From: an uncultured Oribacterium sp.
GTDB lineage: Bacteria > Bacillota > Clostridia > Lachnospirales > Lachnospiraceae
Reading direction: 5' to 3'
Assembly: GCA_934279105.1 (NCBI GenBank)
Contig: CAKQWR010000062.1
Coordinates: 1-10,567, forward strand
Length of the DNA stretch: 10,567 nt
Shown here in pieces: positions 7,037 through 10,567 of this stretch. The position numbers and the translations under genes were made by a program. The notes under the pieces are model-generated. The model had not been told where the DNA came from and searched no databases. It saw nothing but the letters and a program-made list of their open reading frames with translations. Within the stretch, counting starts at the first letter, position 1; every line of letters begins with the position of its first letter.

Positions 7037-7074
7037 GTCTGCCCGTCGACTATATTTCATGTCGACAGACAGAC
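7037..7074. repeat. Stem-loop dyad GTCGAC/GTCGAC with outer GTCTG/CAGAC
   Basis: GTCTG (7037-7041) and GTCGAC (7045-7050) pair with GTCGAC (7061-7066) and CAGAC (7070-7074) around the 10-base loop TATATTTCAT. It lies directly next to the longer dyad at 7082-7174 in the space between the efflux operon and recA. Confidence 0.55.
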
Positions 7075-7081
7075 TAGAAAA

Positions 7082-7174
7082 AACGATGTACAAAATTCTC
7101 CTTACATACGCAGTTTCAAGCTTTCTGACGATTCTCATACTAGCATAGAAAGAGGAAAAATTTTGTACATCGTT
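7082..7174. repeat. Perfect 16-bp inverted repeat around a 61-bp core
   Basis: AACGATGTACAAAATT (7082-7097) is repeated perfectly in inverse at 7159-7174. Inside, CTTTC (7121-7125) pairs with GAAAG (7148-7152). Read on the minus strand, the second arm runs into a six-T stretch (7083-7078), so it may act as the terminator of the efflux operon despite the long loop. The core also contains an extended -10-like TGCTAGTAT on the minus strand, so an invertible promoter or a small MITE are alternatives. Confidence 0.6.
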
Positions 7175-7224
7175 CATTTTTATTTTTTATATAAAATTCA
7201 GCGGAAGACGCCTCTGAGCGACCT

Positions 7225-7306
7225 GGTGTCTATCAAGATTCCGACCTGCCATCCGCCTGCCAGACACCCTGCGGTGCGGAGTACGGCGACGGATAAAATT
7301 CTCCGC
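7225..7306. other. Stem-loop-forming stretch downstream of the TolC-like gene
   Basis: GGTGTCT (7225-7231) is inversely repeated as AGACACC (7262-7268), and GCGGAG (7276-7281) as CTCCGC (7301-7306). Neither is followed by a T-run on the minus strand. They may stabilise the 3' end of the efflux mRNA. No gene is visible between 7175 and 7323. Confidence 0.35.
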
Positions 7307-7323
7307 ATCCACCGGCCGTCCGC

Positions 7324-8577
7324 TTACAGGATGCCCTGCAGTGCGGACTGATAGCTCAGCACCGCGGCGGAAGCATTGATAGCGGACATATCTGCCTGCA
7401 TTTTCGAGGCGATATACTGCACCTGCGCTCCCTTATAATCCGTAAGGCTCATCATGCCGGCGGCGAGCATACGCTCTGCCGAGGCCTTCTGCCGATCTGC
7501 GATCTGAAGACCGAGCTGGGCGGATTCGTTATTTGTTCCCGCCTGTACCGCCTTCTGATAAAGATCCGTCATCGTGATGTTCAGATCCTGCTCCGCCGAA
7601 CGCCGGCTGATATCCGTCGTCGTATAGCCGGTGATGTTCTTATCGACCGTGCCCATCGCACTGCCATAGGCCACATTGTGAAGCCGTGCCTCTGCGATAT
7701 CCGTCTCCAGATTTCGACTCGCCATATAATTTGCATCATAAACCGGCAGGGTGCCGATCGTCACCTTCGCTGTATCTGCTGCATTCCAGCCCATTGTCAA
7801 CGCGATGGCATCCTTCACGGAACGAAGCTTTTCATCCGTATCAGAAAGGCTCAGCTTCGCGCCATCGAGGTTCATCTGCGCCAGCTGCACATCGAGGGCC
7901 GTCGCTGAACCAAGCGCCTGCTGCCGCACGGTGCGGTCCAGCATTCCCTGATACATCTCCACTTGATCCTGATACATCGCCCGCAGCTCCACGAGGCTCT
8001 GGTAGCCGACAAAGGCACTGTTCATGCCGGAAATCAGGGCCACCTTCGTCGGATGCAGTCCCTGCTTCAGCTTCGTTACCAGCGTGGAAATGCCGCTATT
8101 CGTCTGGTTCCGGCTGCCCGCCATGCCGCTGCTCCCGGAGCCGATGGTGCCTTCGAGGATCTGTACCTGCAGAAGCAGTGCCTGTTTCTCCTCGGCACTC
8201 GTACTGTCCGCCGCCTTCTCCCGAAGATCCGAGATGGTGTCTCTCAGATCCCCGATCGCACTCGACCAAGCATCCGACATCTGCACCAGTCCGCCAGCAT
8301 TGGCATCGATCATCGCCGTCTGCGTCCGCCCGATGATGCTTCGATACTCCACGAGATTCGGAATCTCGCTGTATTCGATGACATCGTCCATGAGTGCGTT
8401 CCAGGTGGCGTCGTCCATCCCGTCCGGTCGTCCCGACGTATCCTGTCCGGTCAGCGTGTGATTTGAGCCATAGAGCGGATGGCTGATGGTCGTTGTAGCG
8501 GCCAATGCAGGTGATCCGCAACCATAGGCGCCCAGCGTCAGGATCAGAAGCGCCGTTATGCATTTTCTATTTTTCAT
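7324..8577 (-). CDS. TolC-family outer-membrane-efflux-like protein, second copy
   Basis: A secreted, strongly helical protein of 417 residues from ATG (8577-8575), preceded by AGGAG with a 7-base gap. Residues 1-26 look like a signal peptide: basic MKNRK, a hydrophobic core, and PALA before ATTT. Cys20 is not in a good lipobox. The mature part has long alanine- and glutamine-rich helices and TolC-like repeats: GSATALDVQLAQMNLDGAKL with LTMGW in the middle, and GMMSLTDYKGAQVQY near the C-terminus. It aligns by eye with the upstream gene, as in TW-NAL-DDVIEY against QW-ATL-RDNVITW, so the two are tandem paralogues. In diderm cells TolC forms the exit duct of RND pumps. In a single-membrane cell the role would be different and unknown. 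It is the last gene of the operon. Confidence 0.8.
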   Translation of the reverse strand: MKNRKCITALLILTLGAYGCGSPALAATTTISHPLYGSNHTLTGQDTSGRPDGMDDATWNALMDDVIEYSEIPNLVEYRSIIGRTQTAMIDANAGGLVQMSDAWSSAIGDLRDTISDLREKAADSTSAEEKQALLLQVQILEGTIGSGSSGMAGSRNQTNSGISTLVTKLKQGLHPTKVALISGMNSAFVGYQSLVELRAMYQDQVEMYQGMLDRTVRQQALGSATALDVQLAQMNLDGAKLSLSDTDEKLRSVKDAIALTMGWNAADTAKVTIGTLPVYDANYMASRNLETDIAEARLHNVAYGSAMGTVDKNITGYTTTDISRRSAEQDLNITMTDLYQKAVQAGTNNESAQLGLQIADRQKASAERMLAAGMMSLTDYKGAQVQYIASKMQADMSAINASAAVLSYQSALQGIL

Positions 8578-8699
8578 CGTTATCTCCTGTTCTATCCGAT
8601 CGCATCGTGGTCCCGGCAGGCGCTGCTGCGCTTCCGCGCAGGTTCTATCCGACATGCGGCGGGACAGCTTCACACAGCCGATCGGACATCTCCCACGAT
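8578..8699 (-). other. Spacer between the TolC-like genes with 11-bp direct repeat
   Basis: No gene fits in these 122 bases. GTTCTATCCGA (plus strand) occurs at 8589-8599 and again at 8642-8652. A small stem CTGCGC/GCGCAG lies between them. There is no clear promoter or terminator, so the two TolC-like genes are probably cotranscribed. Confidence 0.4.
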
Positions 8700-9884
8700 T
8701 TACGCTGCCATGCCGGCACCTGCGAGGCCATCCCGGCCGGCAAGATAGGTAAAGTACGCACTCTGCAGCGCATACTGATCAAGCTTCACGGTATATTCCG
8801 CGGAGGAGGCGTTATACTGCGCCGTCTCGAGCTCCCGCGCACTGGCCGCTCCCACTGCATAGCTTCTCGTCACACGTGCGAGCGTCGTCTGCATATTCTG
8901 CAGGTTGAGCTCTGCCTTCCGAAGCTCGTTCTGGGCATTTATGAGGGCGTTGTAGCGCACCGTCATGTTCGACTGCACCTGATTCTCGTCATTCGTCACG
9001 GTAATCTGCGTCGTATTTCTCGTTCCGTCGCTCTCCGCAAGCGAGAGCTTCCGCTGATCGATGCGAAGCTGGTAGTTGTTCTGAAGTGCGGTCTGTGTAT
9101 CCTGCGTGAGATTGATCGCTGCGATCATCTCCTCTGTCACCTCCGGCACCGCACAGATCTCCGGTGTCGCGTCATAGTTCCAGCCGAGGTTTACGAGGAC
9201 GGTCTGCCGTGCCTTCGTCGCATCCGAGGTCGCACTCTGAAAAGCGGCCTGTGCGTCCTTCGCCGCCTTCTGCGCACTCAGCACATCAAGCTCCGTGCCG
9301 GCACCGACCTGCAGCTTCCGCTCAGCGACGCCGACCTGTGTTTCCTTGTACGCGGCGGTCAGCTGATTCAGCTCCTTCGTAAGCTCTGCGGTGTAGATTC
9401 CGATGATCTGCTGTTTGATGGCTTCCGTCATGCTGCGCTCACTCTTCTGATTCGTAAGCTCCACGACCTGACGGTCGGAATTCTGAATGGTTTTATCGAT
9501 GTTCGCGAGTGCGGTGCTTCGATTCATCTCCGCTGCCGCATCCGCGATATCACTCTTTCCGAGCGCATTCTCATAAGTATCCTCGATGGCGTCGAGCACA
9601 TCGTCATAATCGAGGTCATAGGTACCGCTGTCCTGATTGTTCCGGTAATTCAGCCACAGAGCCGACACCGTCGGATTGTACTCATGTACGAGATCCTGCA
9701 GCTCATCCCAGGTAATTACATTGTCGCGAAGCGTCGCCCACTGCTCGGCCGTCCGCTCCCGCTCATAGGAGGTCTGTGCCGGCGCATAATCGATCGTCGC
9801 CCCTGTCACGGCGAGCGCCTGTCCAGACATCGCCATGGTAAGCATGAGCGTCAGGACGGTCACCCGCTTTCTGTTTTTCTTCAT
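8700..9884 (-). CDS. TolC-family outer-membrane-efflux-like protein, first copy
   Basis: A secreted helical protein of 394 residues from ATG (9884-9882), with GAGGAGAG four bases upstream. The frame is open further upstream to 9965, but that part is cysteine-rich and unlike a protein N-terminus of this family. Residues 1-25 form a signal peptide (MKKNRKR, hydrophobic core, GQALA before VTG). TolC-type repeats are visible: GAGTELDVLSAQKAAKDAQA with VNLGW in the middle, and GAASARELETAQYNASSAEY near the end, each starting the helix pair typical of outer membrane efflux proteins. It lies between the RND permease and its own paralogue, which supports a pump-and-duct module. No periplasmic adaptor gene is in the window; one may lie beyond the right edge. 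Confidence 0.82.
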   Translation of the reverse strand: MKKNRKRVTVLTLMLTMAMSGQALAVTGATIDYAPAQTSYERERTAEQWATLRDNVITWDELQDLVHEYNPTVSALWLNYRNNQDSGTYDLDYDDVLDAIEDTYENALGKSDIADAAAEMNRSTALANIDKTIQNSDRQVVELTNQKSERSMTEAIKQQIIGIYTAELTKELNQLTAAYKETQVGVAERKLQVGAGTELDVLSAQKAAKDAQAAFQSATSDATKARQTVLVNLGWNYDATPEICAVPEVTEEMIAAINLTQDTQTALQNNYQLRIDQRKLSLAESDGTRNTTQITVTNDENQVQSNMTVRYNALINAQNELRKAELNLQNMQTTLARVTRSYAVGAASARELETAQYNASSAEYTVKLDQYALQSAYFTYLAGRDGLAGAGMAA

Positions 9885-9991
9885 TGAACTCTCCTCTTCG
9901 ACGAATCTCGCAATCCGTCGCCATTTTCTGCCAACACAGGTGCCGCGACTGCAGCACCCGCCCACAAGTTTTCGTGGCTATTTTATCATAA

Positions 9992-10007
9992 GTTAGTATC
10001 CGCTAAC
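9992..10007. promoter_or_regulatory. Operator-like palindrome before the TolC-like genes
   Basis: GTTAG (9992-9996), six bases, CTAAC (10003-10007), a 5-6-5 inverted repeat, with an AT-rich TATGATAAAAT on the minus strand just downstream that may be a -10 region. The -35 is poor. The site is shaped like a TetR- or MarR-type repressor operator. It lies six bases after the permease stop codon. Confidence 0.4.
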
Positions 10008-10012
10008 ACTAC

Positions 10013-10567
10013 TTAATCCGGAAATCCGTCGGTCATGTCCGAATCTTCGATCGGCGTCGGGTCATCGTCCGGGGTACCATAACGCTCCCACTCGGATGCC
10101 GCCTTCTTCTGATAGTACGCTGCCGGATCACGACCATCCATATAGCCGGCCTCCGGAACATCCCGCTCGACGTTTCTCTTCCGCTTATCCATAACCGCAT
10201 AGTAGGTCGGCAGCATCAGGAGTGCGAGGATGGTCGACGCGGTGAGACCACCGACATCAACGAGCGCGAGGCCCTGCATCATCTGTCCGTTGTCGCCGAT
10301 ACCCATGGCCATCGGAACCATGGAAATAACGGTCGTGAGCGTCGTCATCAGAATCGGACGAAGTCGGGTCGCACCGGCCTCGATGAGGGCACGCTGCAGC
10401 GGCATCGCCATACGATACTGGTTCACGGTATCGACATAGAGGATACCGTTATTTACGACGGTACCGATCAGCATCAGGAAGCCGAGGAGGGACGGCATGG
10501 AAATCGTCGCATCCACGATCCACAGCAGGAAGAAGGAACCGATCAGCGCAAACGGCAGGGTCGTCAT
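10013..10567 (-). CDS. RND-family efflux permease, C-terminal part (5' end outside window)
   Basis: The last 184 codons of an AcrB/SwrC-type (HAE1) proton-driven exporter in the cytoplasmic membrane. The frame is open to the right edge, so the ATG at the edge is internal. The visible part covers the end of the second membrane bundle: a helix near PFALIGSFFLLWIV, then GFLMLIGTVVNNGILYVD, the family's VNNxI motif. The RLRPILMTTLTTVISMVPMA loop-and-helix follows, and then a last helix ending STILALLMLPTYYAVMDKRK. A soluble acidic tail of about 55 residues follows (for example DDDPTPIEDSDM). Full RND pumps are about 1,000 residues or more. Its position just before two TolC-like genes suggests a single export system. 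The substrate cannot be told from this part. Confidence 0.9.
   Translation of the reverse strand: MTTLPFALIGSFFLLWIVDATISMPSLLGFLMLIGTVVNNGILYVDTVNQYRMAMPLQRALIEAGATRLRPILMTTLTTVISMVPMAMGIGDNGQMMQGLALVDVGGLTASTILALLMLPTYYAVMDKRKRNVERDVPEAGYMDGRDPAAYYQKKAASEWERYGTPDDDPTPIEDSDMTDGFPD

Noticed and set aside
6953-7177. Small frames on both strands across the recA upstream gap sharing NDVQN-like peptides
   Set aside because: The shared peptide is produced by the inverted repeat 7082-7174 being read from both sides, not by related proteins.
8505-9887. A 460-codon plus-strand frame longer than the TolC-like gene it overlaps
   Set aside because: It is antisense to the first TolC-like gene, with an Arg/His/Leu-rich composition typical of shadow frames. 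The minus strand has signal peptide, repeats and a good ribosome binding site.

Overview
Every gene in this window lies on the minus strand. The likely source is a low-to-mid-GC Firmicute, most probably a clostridium of the Lachnospiraceae type. The evidence is the recA-recX-rny neighbourhood with RNase Y, a CBS/DRTGG-containing family II pyrophosphatase, an OhrR regulator close to that of Bacillus subtilis, a YwaF-family membrane protein, strong GGAGG-type ribosome binding sites and textbook sigma-A promoters with 17-base spacers. A diderm Firmicute (Negativicutes) cannot be excluded, because the window also carries two TolC-like proteins.

Layout in the direction of transcription, from high to low coordinates. 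(1) 10567-7324: the C-terminal end of an RND-type efflux permease (runs off the right edge), then two tandem, paralogous, secreted TolC-family proteins. They are probably one export operon. A 16-bp palindrome (9992-10007) lies between the permease and the first TolC-like gene. (2) 7323-6889: an intergenic region dense in inverted repeats, including a perfect 16-bp inverted repeat with a 61-bp interior (7082-7174), followed by the recA promoter and a LexA/SOS box. (3) 6888-5001: recA, a stem-loop, then recX. (4) 4983-4176: a YwaF/TMEM164-like integral membrane protein with its own promoter. (5) 4175-3666: an OhrR-type peroxide-sensing MarR regulator with its own promoter, an operator-like dyad and a strong terminator. 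(6) 3388-1612: promoter, rny (RNase Y) and its terminator. (7) 1600-1000: a gene-free stretch holding a roughly 278-bp imperfect palindrome, plus an AT-rich block with 11-bp-phased TTCATA repeats and two further stem-loops. (8) 983-1: the N-terminal two thirds of a CBS-DRTGG-CBS manganese-dependent inorganic pyrophosphatase, running off the left edge.

Functionally the middle of the window is housekeeping: SOS recombination (recA, recX), mRNA turnover (rny) and pyrophosphate hydrolysis, with a redox sensor inserted between. The accessory part is the RND/TolC/TolC operon. The parts least explained by known genes are the large palindromic element at 1084-1361, the dyads between recA and the efflux operon, and the role of paired TolC-like proteins if the cell has a single membrane.
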